From the NCBI RefSeq assembly GCF_001715295.1, contig NZ_MDKB01000002.1:680499-744498 (forward strand): a DNA stretch of 64,000 nt. Reading direction: 5' to 3'. The DNA is from Streptomyces griseus. Its GTDB lineage: Bacteria > Actinomycetota > Actinomycetes > Streptomycetales > Streptomycetaceae. The notes under the pieces are model-generated. The model was not told the DNA's origin. It saw nothing but the letters and a program-made list of their open reading frames with translations, and searched no databases. Of the stretch, positions 19,223-27,143 are shown in pieces (the first letter of the stretch is position 1; every line of letters starts with the position of its first letter). Made by a program: the position numbers and the translations under genes.

Positions 19223-19888
19223 TTGCGCCAACTACGGGGACAGGAGAGGGTCATTACCGCCAACCGGCAGACGAGCTGGGCGTTCGCCGACGCCTTTGTC
19301 GCCGAGGAAGAAGCTCTGCTCTGGGCCCGGGACCGGGCTCACGAGACAGGGCTCCGTTCGGTGTCCCCGGGCACGGGCGCCGCCCTGCGCCTGCTCGCGG
19401 CGACGGCGGACGCCAAAGCGGTGGCCGAGATCGGCACGGGAACGGGCGTGTCGGGCATCTACCTGCTCCAGGGGATGCGCCCGGACGGCGTACTGACCAC
19501 CGTCGACCCCGAGCCGGAACGCCAGCAGTTCGCCCGCGAGGCGTTCCGGGCGGCCGGCTTCGCCACGAATCGCTCCCGCTTCATCCCGGGACGCGCCCTC
19601 GACGTCCTGCCGCGTCTCGCGGACGGCGGGTACGACCTCGTCTTCTGCGACGGCGACCGGCTCGAGAGCATGGACTGCCTCGCTGAATCGTTGCGCCTGC
19701 TGAGGCCGGGCGGCCTGGTCTGCTTCGAAGGCGTCTTCGCGGACGGGCGCACGATCGACTCCGCCGCCCAGCCGGCCGAGGTGCTGCGCCTGCGCGAACT
19801 GCTGCGGGCCGTGCGGGAGAGCCAGGAGCTCATGGCGACGCTGCTGCCGGTGGGCGACGGCCTGCTCTGTGCGGTACGGCGCGGCTGA
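19223..19888 (+). CDS. SAM-dependent O-methyltransferase (class I, catechol OMT-like)
   Basis: About 221 residues with the SAM-binding motif VAEIGTGTGVSGIYLL, an acidic VDPEPERQQFAREAF motif II and DLVFCDGDRLES, which in the catechol-OMT-like family carries the metal-binding Asp. The substrate is unknown. The start is uncertain. TTG at 19223 begins the longest supported frame and lies 5 bases after a TACAGT box, whereas AGGAGAGG at 19242-19250 precedes GTC-ATT, which would need a non-canonical start. The gene is divergent from the ECF sigma gene, as Rv1220c is from sigE in mycobacteria. Confidence 0.8.
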   Translation: MRQLRGQERVITANRQTSWAFADAFVAEEEALLWARDRAHETGLRSVSPGTGAALRLLAATADAKAVAEIGTGTGVSGIYLLQGMRPDGVLTTVDPEPERQQFAREAFRAAGFATNRSRFIPGRALDVLPRLADGGYDLVFCDGDRLESMDCLAESLRLLRPGGLVCFEGVFADGRTIDSAAQPAEVLRLRELLRAVRESQELMATLLPVGDGLLCAVRRG

Positions 19889-19943
19889 CCTTCAGGTGCC
19901 CGTCCGGAGCGGCCCGGCCGGGCGTCCGGCCCCCGGCGCACCG

Positions 19944-19974
19944 CTGCCCCGGCACGCGTTCCGCGCCGGGGCAG
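19944..19974. terminator. Bidirectional hairpin, 10-bp stem
   Basis: Arms 19944-19953 and 19965-19974 pair perfectly between the converging methyltransferase (+) and DUF3117 (-) genes. Confidence 0.65.
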
Positions 19975-19995
19975 GGGTGAAGTGTGGGCGCGGTC

Positions 19996-20163
19996 TCAGC
20001 CGACGACCTTCTTCAAGGCGTCGCCGAGTGCATCGGCCTCGTCCGGAGTCAGCTCGACGACAAGCCGACCGCCGCCTTCGAGCGGAACGCGCATGACGAT
20101 GCCCCGCCCCTCCTTTGTCACCTCGAGCGGGCCGTCGCCCGTCCGCGGCTTCATGGCCGCCAT
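19996..20163 (-). CDS. DUF3117 small conserved protein (55 aa)
   Basis: The 55-residue ORF starts MAAMKPRTGDGPLEV and ends ALGDALKKVVG, the full actinobacterial DUF3117 family. It is a small acidic protein with a predicted beta-hairpin (RGIVMRVPLEGGGRLVVEL) and a C-terminal helix. Function is unknown. It is conserved across mycobacteria (Rv1211 neighbourhood) and Streptomyces, beside tag and folP2 as here. GGAAGGGGAA lies upstream of the ATG at 20163. Confidence 0.88.
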   Translation of the reverse strand: MAAMKPRTGDGPLEVTKEGRGIVMRVPLEGGGRLVVELTPDEADALGDALKKVVG

Positions 20164-20477
20164 GCTCGTTCCCCTTCCTGAAACCAGCTCATCGCAACCG
20201 GCGGCTCCATGACAGGCGCTGCCTCACCGGCGTCGAACACAATGCTTCCTCCGCATTATCCCGCATCGAAGACCCCGATGACCAACATCGGTCGGCATCG
20301 CTTGCGCAACGCGCTCTGCCAAAACCACTCAATTCGGCGATCCGGCTGCGATACTGCGCCGCCGCCACCCCTCAGCCGAGAGCCAATTGTTAGACGCAGG
20401 TCACATATACCGTGCACGCGGCGTCGGCCATGCTTGCGTGGACAGGCACAATGCCGGAGCCGTAAGGAGACCCAGCG
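20164..20477. other. Divergent intergenic region, DUF3117 and enoyl-CoA hydratase
   Basis: No gene is supported in these 314 bases. GC content falls locally, notably around 20230-20275 and 20378-20412, where CCAATTGTTAGACG and CACATATACC occur. It should hold the promoters of both flanking genes, but no -35/-10 pair is convincing enough to place. Confidence 0.5.
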
Positions 20478-21287
20478 ATGGCCGACGTGGCCGACACCGT
20501 GCTCACCGACGTGAGCGACGGGCTCGCGACGATCACGATCAATCGCCCTGACGCGATGAACGCCATGAACACCGCCGCCAAGGTCGCGCTGCGCGACGCG
20601 CTGCGGGCCGTCGCGGACGACAGCGGCGTACGGGCGGTCCTGCTGACCGCGACCGGGCGGGCCTTCTGCGTGGGCCAGGACCTGAAGGAGCACGTCGCCA
20701 AGCTCGCCGAGGCCCGCGGGGCGGGGGGCGGCAACGCGCTGAGCACCGTGCGCGAGCACTACAACCCGATCGTGCGGGCCCTCACCGAGATGGAGAAGCC
20801 CGTCGTCGCGGGCGTCAACGGGGTCGCCGCCGGCGCGGGTTTCGGGTTCGCCCTCGCCGCCGACTACCGCGTGGTCGCCGACACCGCGGCCTTCAACACG
20901 TCGTTCGCGGGCGTGGCGCTGACCGCCGACTCGGGGGTCTCCTGGACGCTGCCCCGGCTGATCGGCGCGAGCCGCGCCGCCGACCTGCTGTTCTTCCCCC
21001 GCTCGATCACCGCCCAGGAGGCGTACGAGCTGGGCATCGCCAACAAGGTCGTACCGGCGGCCGACCTGGCCGCGGAGGCCCTGGCGGTGGCCCGTGCCCT
21101 GGCGGACGGGCCGACGGTGGCCTACGCGTCGCTCAAGGCCTCCATGGCCTACGGCGCCGGCCACACACTCGCAGAGTCGCTGGAGAAGGAGGACGAACTG
21201 CAGACCCGGGCGGGAGCCTCCGAGGACCACACGATCGCGGTCGAGGCCTTCCTCGCCAAGCAGCCGCCGAAGTACCTCGGCCGGTAG
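20478..21287 (+). CDS. Enoyl-CoA hydratase/isomerase (crotonase family)
   Basis: The 269-residue protein has the crotonase signatures: ITINRPDAMNAMN, an oxyanion-hole motif GRAFCVGQDLKEH, VAGVNGVAAGAGFGFALAADYRV and FAGVALTADSGVSWTLPRLIG. An Asp rather than Glu in the ADSG position resembles PaaG-type isomerases more than classical hydratases. It should act on acyl-CoA thioesters in fatty-acid or phenylacetate breakdown. The ATG at 20478 follows AAGGAG. No other catabolic gene is adjacent, so its pathway is unclear. Confidence 0.85.
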   Translation: MADVADTVLTDVSDGLATITINRPDAMNAMNTAAKVALRDALRAVADDSGVRAVLLTATGRAFCVGQDLKEHVAKLAEARGAGGGNALSTVREHYNPIVRALTEMEKPVVAGVNGVAAGAGFGFALAADYRVVADTAAFNTSFAGVALTADSGVSWTLPRLIGASRAADLLFFPRSITAQEAYELGIANKVVPAADLAAEALAVARALADGPTVAYASLKASMAYGAGHTLAESLEKEDELQTRAGASEDHTIAVEAFLAKQPPKYLGR

Positions 21288-21302
21288 ACCGGCTGCGGAC
21301 CG

Positions 21303-21884
21303 CTACCGGCCGCCCCTGGCCACGCAGTCGGCCAGGTGGTCGTCGACCAGACCGCAGGCCTGCATCAGTGCGTAGGCGGTCGTGGGGCCGACGAACCGGA
21401 CGGACCGCCTCTTGAGCTCCTTGGCCAGCGCGGTGGACTCCGGGGTGATCGCGGGGACGTCGTCGAGGGTGCGGGGGACGGCACGGGTGGCCGGATCGGG
21501 GGCGTAGGACCAGACGAGGGCGTCCAGCTCGCCCTCGTCCCAGCCGGCCAGCACCCGGGCGTTGGCCAGCGTCGCGTCGATCTTGGCCCGGTTGCGGATG
21601 ATTCCGGCGTCGGCGAGGAGGCGTTCCCTGTCGGCGTCGGTGAACTCCGCCACCGCCGCGATGCTGAATCCGGCGAAGGCGCTGCGGAAACCCTCCCGGC
21701 GGCGCAGGATCGTCAGCCACGAGAGGCCGGACTGGAAAGCCTCCAGGCAGAGCCGCTCGAAGAGGGCGTCGTCGCCGCGGACCGGGCGGCCCCACTCGGT
21801 GTCGTGGTAGGTGAGGTAGTCCTCCGCGGACAGGCCCCACGGGCAGCGCGGGCGTCCGTCAGGTGCGGGCAGGACACCGCTCAT
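21303..21884 (-). CDS. tag: DNA-3-methyladenine glycosylase I
   Basis: A 193-residue enzyme of the TagI family. It removes 3-methyladenine from alkylated DNA in base-excision repair. The zinc ligands are visible: Cys in PRCPWG and His in YHDTEWG at the N-terminus, His and Cys in DDHLADC at the C-terminus. The catalytic region CLEAFQSGLSWLTIL is intact. The ATG at 21884 overlaps the stop codon of the upstream DivIVA-domain gene (ATGA), so they form a coupled pair as in mycobacteria. Confidence 0.92.
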   Translation of the reverse strand: MSGVLPAPDGRPRCPWGLSAEDYLTYHDTEWGRPVRGDDALFERLCLEAFQSGLSWLTILRRREGFRSAFAGFSIAAVAEFTDADRERLLADAGIIRNRAKIDATLANARVLAGWDEGELDALVWSYAPDPATRAVPRTLDDVPAITPESTALAKELKRRSVRFVGPTTAYALMQACGLVDDHLADCVARGGR

Positions 21885-22273
21885 CGCCCGTCCTCCTCCG
21901 CGGGCCCGCCGCTCTCCCCGGTGCGCGGCCGGCCGGGCCGCTCGAAGAGGCCGGGGCCTCCCGCCGCGGCCGCCCGCGCCCCGGCGAGTGCGGACTCCAG
22001 CTCGGCGATGCGGGCGTCCCGCTCGGCGAGCTCGGCGCCGAGCCTGCCCAGCGCCTCGTCCACGTCCGTCATGCGGTAGCCCCGCACCGCCATGGGCAGC
22101 CGCAGCGCCTCGATGTCGGCCCGGCCGACCGGGCGGTCCGCCGGGAGCGGATCGGTGAGCCGCTCGCCCTCGACGTCCTGCAGCACCGCGCTTCCACCTC
22201 CGCCGACCACCGCCAGTGTGACCGCGGCCACGACCACGGCCATCGTGAGCAGCAAGAACCAGAACACGTGCAT
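21881..22273 (-). CDS. Membrane-anchored DivIVA-domain protein
   Basis: A 130-residue protein with one N-terminal membrane helix (HVFWFLLLTMAVVVAAVTLAVVGGG), a short DivIVA-like motif (LPMAVRGYRMTDVDEALGRLGAELAERDARIAELES) that should form a coiled coil, and a Gly/Pro-rich tail. DivIVA-domain proteins recruit partners at curved membranes and septa. The mycobacterial counterpart by position is Rv1209. GGGGAG lies immediately before the ATG at 22273, unusually close; a GTG six codons upstream is an alternative. It is coupled to tag through a 4-base overlap. Confidence 0.75.
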   Translation of the reverse strand: MHVFWFLLLTMAVVVAAVTLAVVGGGGSAVLQDVEGERLTDPLPADRPVGRADIEALRLPMAVRGYRMTDVDEALGRLGAELAERDARIAELESALAGARAAAAGGPGLFERPGRPRTGESGGPAEEDGR

Positions 22274-22417
22274 CTCCCCGGAAGCGGATACCTGTCCGTC
22301 CAGATCGTGCCATGCGCCACCGACAGTCAGGGCCTTTCCCGACGGGCCGGGGCGGACCCGGCGTGATCCGGACGGAGGGCTTAGGGTCGCAGGCGACCTA
22401 CCTAGGAGGACACAGCA

Positions 22418-23290
22418 ATGCCAAGCGGGGCGCTCAGGCTGGGGCGGCGCGAGTTCGGACCGCACGAGCCGGTGATCATGGCCATCGTGAACCGGACCCC
22501 CGATTCCTTCTACGACCAGGGGGCGACGTTCCGCGACGAGCCCGCGCTGGCCCGGGTCGAGGAGGCCGTCGCGGAGGGCGCCGCGATCATCGACATCGGC
22601 GGGGTGAAGGCAGGTCCCGGTGAGGAGGTGTCGGCGCAGGAGGAGGCCCGCCGGACGGTGGGCTTCGTCGCGGAGGTGCGCCGCCGCCACCCGGACGTGG
22701 TGATCAGTGTGGACACCTGGCGGCACGATGTGGGTGAGGCCGTCTGCGAGGCGGGGGCGGACCTGCTCAACGACGCGTGGGGCGGGGTCGACCCGAAGCT
22801 CGCCGAGGTCGCCGCGCGGTACGGGGTGGGCCTCGTCTGCACGCACACCGGCGGTGCGGAGCCGCGTACGCGGCCGCACCGGGTGGCGTACGACGACGTG
22901 ATGGCGGACATCCTGCGGGTGACCGTGGGCCTCGCCGAACGGGCCGTGGCGCTCGGGGTCCGGCCGGACGGCATCATGATCGATCCCGGTCACGACTTCG
23001 GCAAGAACACCCGGCACTCCCTGGAGGCCACGCGCCGGCTCGACGAGATGACGGCCACCGGCTGGCCCGTGCTGGTCTCGCTGTCCAACAAGGACTTCGT
23101 CGGGGAGTCGCTGGACAAGCCGGTCAAGGAGCGTGTGATCGGCACGCTCGCGACGACGGCCGTGTCGGCGTGGCTGGGAGCGCGGGTCTACCGGGTGCAC
23201 GAGGTGGCGGAGACGCGGCAGGTCCTGGACATGGTGGCGTCCATCGCGGGCCACCGCGCGCCCGCCGTGGCCCGGAGGGGACTGGCGTGA
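22418..23290 (+). CDS. folP2: Dihydropteroate synthase homologue (FolP2 type)
   Basis: The 290-residue TIM-barrel protein has MAIVNRTPDSFYDQG, VISVDTWRHDVGEA and a C-terminal KPVKERVIGTLATTAVSAWLGARVYRVHEV. The loop that reads DIGGESTRPG in true DHPS is DIGGVKAGPG here, so the Thr-Arg pair used for pterin/p-aminobenzoate binding is missing. That agrees with the mycobacterial FolP2 group, reported not to make dihydropteroate. The real substrate is unknown. An excellent GGAGG site lies 11 bases upstream of the ATG. It is divergent from the DivIVA/tag pair. Confidence 0.85.
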   Translation: MPSGALRLGRREFGPHEPVIMAIVNRTPDSFYDQGATFRDEPALARVEEAVAEGAAIIDIGGVKAGPGEEVSAQEEARRTVGFVAEVRRRHPDVVISVDTWRHDVGEAVCEAGADLLNDAWGGVDPKLAEVAARYGVGLVCTHTGGAEPRTRPHRVAYDDVMADILRVTVGLAERAVALGVRPDGIMIDPGHDFGKNTRHSLEATRRLDEMTATGWPVLVSLSNKDFVGESLDKPVKERVIGTLATTAVSAWLGARVYRVHEVAETRQVLDMVASIAGHRAPAVARRGLA

Positions 23291-23294
23291 TCCC

Positions 23295-23320
23295 GGGGCG
23301 CCGGGTGGTCCCGGCGCCCC
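23295..23320. terminator. Bidirectional hairpin, 11-bp stem
   Basis: Arms 23295-23305 and 23310-23320 around a TGGT loop, between converging folP2 (+) and the LOG-family gene (-). Confidence 0.75.
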
Positions 23321-23341
23321 GCGGCCACCCGGCACCACCCC

Positions 23342-24127
23342 TCAGCGCCCGACTTCCTTCGTCACCAGCCGGACCGCCTCGTCCACGTCGTCGGTCACAT
23401 GGAACAGCATCAGGTCCTTCTCGGAGGCCTTGCCGCCCGCGACCACCGTGTTCCGCAGCCAGTCCACCAGCCCGTTCCAGTACGCCGAGCCGAACAGCAC
23501 GATCGGGAAGCGCGTCACCTTGCCGGTCTGCACCAGCGTCAGCGCCTCGAAGAGCTCGTCCAGCGTGCCGAGGCCGCCGGGCAGGACCACGAACCCCTGG
23601 GCGTACTTCACGAACATCGTCTTGCGGACGAAGAAGTAGCGGAAGTTGACGCCGATGTCGACATGTGGATTCAGGCCGGACTCGAACGGCAGCTCGATGC
23701 CGAGTCCGACCGAGACGCCCTTGGCTTCCCTCGCCCCCTTGTTCGCCGCCTCCATGGCCCCCGGGCCACCGCCCGTGATGACCGCGAACCCCGCCTCGAC
23801 CAGGGCCCTGCCGATGCGCACGCCCGCCTCGTAGTCCGGCCCGCCGGCCGGGGTGCGGGCGGAACCGAAGACGCTGATGGCGCTCGGCAGTTCGGCCAGC
23901 GCCCCGAAGCCCTCCACGAACTCCGACTGGATCCGCATGACCCGCCACGGGTCGGTGTGCACCCACTCGGAGTCACCCTCGGTGTCGAGCAGGCGCTGGT
24001 CGGTCGTGCCCGGCTGCACCTGGTCCCTGCGGCGCAGCACCGGGCCCATCCGCTGTTCCTCGGGCTGCACCGCGCCCTCGGGGACCTGCGCGCCCTCGGG
24101 GATCCGCGCGTCCTCCGGGTTGCCCAT
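23342..24127 (-). CDS. LOG-family protein (cytokinin riboside 5'-monophosphate phosphoribohydrolase-like)
   Basis: The 261-residue protein carries the two LOG motifs, GGGPGAMEAANKGA and PGGLGTLDELFEALTLVQTGK (the PGG-x-GT-x-x-E signature). LOG enzymes split cytokinin or AMP-type ribotides into base and ribose 5-phosphate; many were first annotated as lysine decarboxylases. About 75 extra N-terminal residues (Pro/Glu/Gln-rich, PEGAQVPEGAVQPEEQR) precede the domain. The mycobacterial counterpart is Rv1205. The ATG at 24127 follows GGAGGGAG. It lies downstream of dapE on the same strand. Confidence 0.87.
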   Translation of the reverse strand: MGNPEDARIPEGAQVPEGAVQPEEQRMGPVLRRRDQVQPGTTDQRLLDTEGDSEWVHTDPWRVMRIQSEFVEGFGALAELPSAISVFGSARTPAGGPDYEAGVRIGRALVEAGFAVITGGGPGAMEAANKGAREAKGVSVGLGIELPFESGLNPHVDIGVNFRYFFVRKTMFVKYAQGFVVLPGGLGTLDELFEALTLVQTGKVTRFPIVLFGSAYWNGLVDWLRNTVVAGGKASEKDLMLFHVTDDVDEAVRLVTKEVGR

Positions 24128-24212
24128 GACCTGCTCCCTCCGCCGACCTGCGTGATGCGTGTGTCGCTCCAGCCTAGGTCCGCGGAGGTTACCGGCAGGG
24201 GAATGCCGTGCG

Positions 24213-25292
24213 TCAGGCGGTGAGCCAGGAGCGGAGGCGCTCCTCGCAACGCGTGATCCGGTCGACGCGCACGTGCTCGTCACGCTTGTGAGCGAAGAGG
24301 GGGTCGCCGGGGCCGTAGTTGACCGCCGGGATGCCGAGCGAGCCGAACCGGGAGACGTCCGTCCAGCCGAACTTGGGCTTCGCCGTCCCGCCGACCGCCT
24401 CCATGAACGCCTTGGCCGCGGGGTGCGAGAGTCCGGGCATCGCCGCGCCGGAGTGGTCGTCGACCGTGAAATCGGCGACGCCGCAGTCCGCGAAGACCTC
24501 CTGGACATGGGCCTCGGCCTGCTCCGGCGTGAGGTCGGGGGCGTAGCGGTAGTTGACCACCACGGTGCAGGCGTCCGGGATGACGTTGGTGGCGACGCCG
24601 CCCTCGATGCCGACGGCGTTGAGCCCCTCGTGGTACTCCAGGCCGTCGATGACCGGACGGCGGGGCTCGTACGCGGCCAGCCGGGCCAGTACCGGCGCGG
24701 CCGCGTGGATCGCGTTGGACCCCATCCAGCCGCGGGCCGAGTGCGCCCGCTCGCCCTCCAGCCGCAGGTGGACCCGGAGCGTGCCCTGGCAGCCGCCCTC
24801 GACCTCGGCGTCGGAGCCCTCCAGGAGGACGGCGAAGTCCGCCTCCAGCCAGTCCGGGTGCGCCTCGGCGACGTGGCCGAGGCCGTTGAGGTGGGCGGCG
24901 ACCTCTTCGTTGTCGTAGAAGATGAAGGTCAGGTCGCGGTTGGGCTCCGGTACGGTCGCCGCGATCCGCAGCTGGACGGCGACGCCCGACTTCATGTCCG
25001 TGCTGCCGCACCCCCACAGCACGCCGTCCTCGTCGAGGCGGGACGGCACGTTGCCGGCGATGGGGACGGTGTCGATGTGGCCCGCCAGCACGACGCGCTC
25101 GGCACGGCCCAGCGAGGTCCGGGCGACGATGTTGTTGCCGTACCGGTCGACGGTCAGGTGGGTCAGCGGGCGCAGGGCGGCCTCGATGGCGTCGGCGAGG
25201 TCCTTCTCCTGCCCGCTGACCGACGGAAAGTCGACGAGCCGGGCGGTGAGTTCCGGGCCGTCCAGGGCCAGGTCGAGCGTGTGTCCGTACAT
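24213..25292 (-). CDS. dapE: Succinyl-diaminopimelate desuccinylase
   Basis: The 359-residue M20-family amidase has the di-zinc motifs of DapE: LAGHIDTVP (metal His and catalytic Asp), CGSTDMKSG (bridging Asp), FYDNEEV (catalytic and metal Glu) and LLEGSDAEVEGGCQG. It releases LL-diaminopimelate from N-succinyl-DAP in lysine and peptidoglycan synthesis. The ATG at 25292 is used; a GTG two codons upstream (25298) is equally possible. The partner dapC lies 2 kb away. A 14-bp inverted repeat sits directly upstream between dapE and the divergent gene. Confidence 0.9.
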   Translation of the reverse strand: MYGHTLDLALDGPELTARLVDFPSVSGQEKDLADAIEAALRPLTHLTVDRYGNNIVARTSLGRAERVVLAGHIDTVPIAGNVPSRLDEDGVLWGCGSTDMKSGVAVQLRIAATVPEPNRDLTFIFYDNEEVAAHLNGLGHVAEAHPDWLEADFAVLLEGSDAEVEGGCQGTLRVHLRLEGERAHSARGWMGSNAIHAAAPVLARLAAYEPRRPVIDGLEYHEGLNAVGIEGGVATNVIPDACTVVVNYRYAPDLTPEQAEAHVQEVFADCGVADFTVDDHSGAAMPGLSHPAAKAFMEAVGGTAKPKFGWTDVSRFGSLGIPAVNYGPGDPLFAHKRDEHVRVDRITRCEERLRSWLTA

Positions 25293-25305
25293 GGCCACGA
25301 GCCTA

Positions 25306-25363
25306 AGGGCTGTCCCGCACTTCCCGGTGGATCAGCGTGCGACGTCAGATGCGGGACAGCCCT
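25306..25363. repeat. 14-bp perfect inverted repeat between divergent genes
   Basis: Arms 25306-25319 (AGGGCTGTCCCGCA) and 25350-25363 are exact inverted repeats around a 30-base centre. It lies between dapE (-) and the lysozyme-like gene (+). Because the genes diverge, it is unlikely to be a normal terminator. It could be an operator or the ends of a small mobile-element relic. Confidence 0.7.
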
Positions 25364-25414
25364 GAGGCGACAGGGATACCCGCCCCGGCCCTACCCTCCA
25401 GTACGGTGGGCCCC

Positions 25415-26311
25415 GTGCCCAGGACCGCCTCCACCACCCGCCGCAGCCGCCTCCTGCGTACCGCCGCCGCCTTCGCCGTGCTCGTGGCCGTGGCCGGTTA
25501 CGTGGCCCTCCAGTACGTCTCCCACAAGGGCGCGCCGCGGTGCACCGTGCGGTCCGCCGACGGGGGCGGGGGCCGCACGTACGAGTTGAGCCCCGAGCAG
25601 GCCGCCAACGCGGCGACGATCTCCGCGGTGGGCACCGCGCGCGGGATGCCCGAGCGCGCGGTGACCATCGCGCTGGCGACCGCGCTCCAGGAGTCCGCGC
25701 TGCGCAACCTCGACCACGGCGACCGGGACTCCCTCGGGCTCTTCCAGCAGCGCCCGTCGCAGGGCTGGGGCACCCCGGCGGAGATCCTCGACCCGGTGTA
25801 CGCGTCCGGCGAGTTCTACGAGCACCTGGCCGAGGTTCCGGGCTACTCGCGGTTGCCGCTCACCGTCGCGGCCCAGCGGGTGCAGAAGAGCGGATTCCCG
25901 CAGGCCTACGCCAAGCACGAGCCGGATGCCACACTGCTGTCCGCCGCGCTGACGGGCCGCGCCCCGGCGTCCCTGACCTGCTCGCCCGCCACGGCGACGG
26001 CCACCGGCCCCGGGGACGCGGCCGAGGTGCGGGCGGATCTGGTGCGCTCCTTCGGCAAGGACGTGCTGCCGGCCGCCGGGACCGCGGGCGCCTCCTCGGC
26101 CGGCCCGGTCTCGGTACCCGTGCCCGCGGAGGCCGGCGGGAAGGCCTCGCGGCGCGGCTGGGAACTCGCGCACTGGGCGGTGGCCCGGGCGGGCACCCTG
26201 CGGATCGAGACGGTCTCCTACGCCGGCCAGGTGTGGACCCCGGGCACCGGCTGGCGGACGGAACGCAAGGAATCGGGCACCGCGGCGGTCCGCATGCGGC
26301 TCGCTCAGTAG
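25415..26311 (+). CDS. Membrane-anchored or secreted lysozyme-like (SLT-fold) protein
   Basis: The 298-residue protein has an N-terminal membrane helix or uncleaved signal (LLRTAAAFAVLVAVAGYVALQYV). An extracellular domain follows with IALATALQESALRNLDHGDRDSLGLFQQRPSQGWGTP, the helix-Glu-loop pattern of lytic-transglycosylase-like folds; Glu in QESAL would be the catalytic acid. A C-terminal domain (about 215-298) contains GWELAHWAVARAGTLRIETVSYAGQVWTP. It probably acts on peptidoglycan, but this is inferred from fold signature only. The GTG at 25415 is the likely start, preceded by GGTGGG. Homologues are usually labelled hypothetical. Confidence 0.65.
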   Translation: MPRTASTTRRSRLLRTAAAFAVLVAVAGYVALQYVSHKGAPRCTVRSADGGGGRTYELSPEQAANAATISAVGTARGMPERAVTIALATALQESALRNLDHGDRDSLGLFQQRPSQGWGTPAEILDPVYASGEFYEHLAEVPGYSRLPLTVAAQRVQKSGFPQAYAKHEPDATLLSAALTGRAPASLTCSPATATATGPGDAAEVRADLVRSFGKDVLPAAGTAGASSAGPVSVPVPAEAGGKASRRGWELAHWAVARAGTLRIETVSYAGQVWTPGTGWRTERKESGTAAVRMRLAQ

Positions 26312-26620
26312 TACGGACCGTCCTGCGTACGAGTCAACCGCCCTCTCCCTCTCACCCGCGCGCACCCCTGCCCGGCGAACCCGGCGGATATCCCCGTGAC
26401 CCCGTGCACGGCAACGGAAGTGACGTTTCGCCAGGACGTCTGCCCAGGCCTCCTCCGCCCGGGTCCCCGTGATGCGGATTATCTGACGCATTGCCGAGTC
26501 TTTACCCCGGCGTCCCGCAACCTTCCCCGCCCCCGGACCGGTTGTTCAGTGCGTCCGATCACCGGACAGGCAGATCCCCCGTCTGCCGATCATCCGCAGA
26601 AGTCCCGTCGAAGGAGCATC
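26312..26620. other. 309-base gap before the small secreted protein gene
   Basis: No gene is supported. It contains an imperfect dyad around 26471-26492 (TGCG...CGCA) and otherwise C-rich sequence. It presumably includes the promoter of the gene at 26621. Confidence 0.4.
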
Positions 26621-26983
26621 ATGTCCCTCCCCCTGACCCGCAGGATCGCCCGTACCGCACTGCTGATCGCCGCGGGCGCGGCCCCCGTGGTCGGTGCGGC
26701 CGGTGCCGCGGGTGCCGCGGGGCTCCCGCAGACCCCCGCCCTCGGCGGCCTGACCTCACTCGACGGAGCCGGCGTCAGCAGCACCCTGGACTCCGCGTCG
26801 AAGCAGGGTGCCGGCGTGGCGAACGAGACCGGCGGCAAGGTCGTCGGCACGACCCTCCCGGTCGCCGGCAAGGCCGTCCAGAAGGCCGGCACGGTGGCGG
26901 ACGGCGAACTGGCGGACGACACCCTGTCCACCGACGGCCTGCCCACCAAGGGCCTGCCGACGGGTGGCCTGCCGATCGGCTGA
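26621..26983 (+). CDS. Small secreted protein (120 aa)
   Basis: A 120-residue protein with a clear Sec signal (LTRRIARTALLIAAGAAPVVGAAGAAGAAG) and a short mature part rich in Gly, Thr, Leu and Ala. The mature part holds TLDSASKQGAGVANETGGKVVGTTLPVAGKAVQKAG and ends in a degenerate repeat DGLPTKGLPTGGLPIG. There is no catalytic motif. Streptomyces homologues are labelled secreted or, wrongly, ATP-binding proteins. AAGGAG precedes the ATG. It converges with dapC across a hairpin terminator. Confidence 0.7.
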   Translation: MSLPLTRRIARTALLIAAGAAPVVGAAGAAGAAGLPQTPALGGLTSLDGAGVSSTLDSASKQGAGVANETGGKVVGTTLPVAGKAVQKAGTVADGELADDTLSTDGLPTKGLPTGGLPIG

Positions 26984-27096
26984 GCCACCGGCGTACGCGG
27001 CGGCCGCGAGGCCCGGGCAGCGCGCCCCGGCTTGCCGGAGCCGTCGCACCACGTCCGCCCACGGGGTGCGGCCCGGACATCGGCCGCCCACGCACC

Positions 27097-27126
27097 ACGC
27101 CCGGCCGGGAAACCCCGGCCGGGCGT
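27097..27126. terminator. Bidirectional hairpin, 13-bp stem
   Basis: Arms 27097-27109 and 27114-27126 around an AAAC loop, between the converging secreted-protein gene (+) and dapC (-). Confidence 0.85.
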
Positions 27127-27143
27127 TCGCATGCACTGCCCGC

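Noticed and set aside
25306..25363. Interpretation as a transcription terminator
   Set aside because: The two flanking genes diverge, so a terminator has no expected role here.
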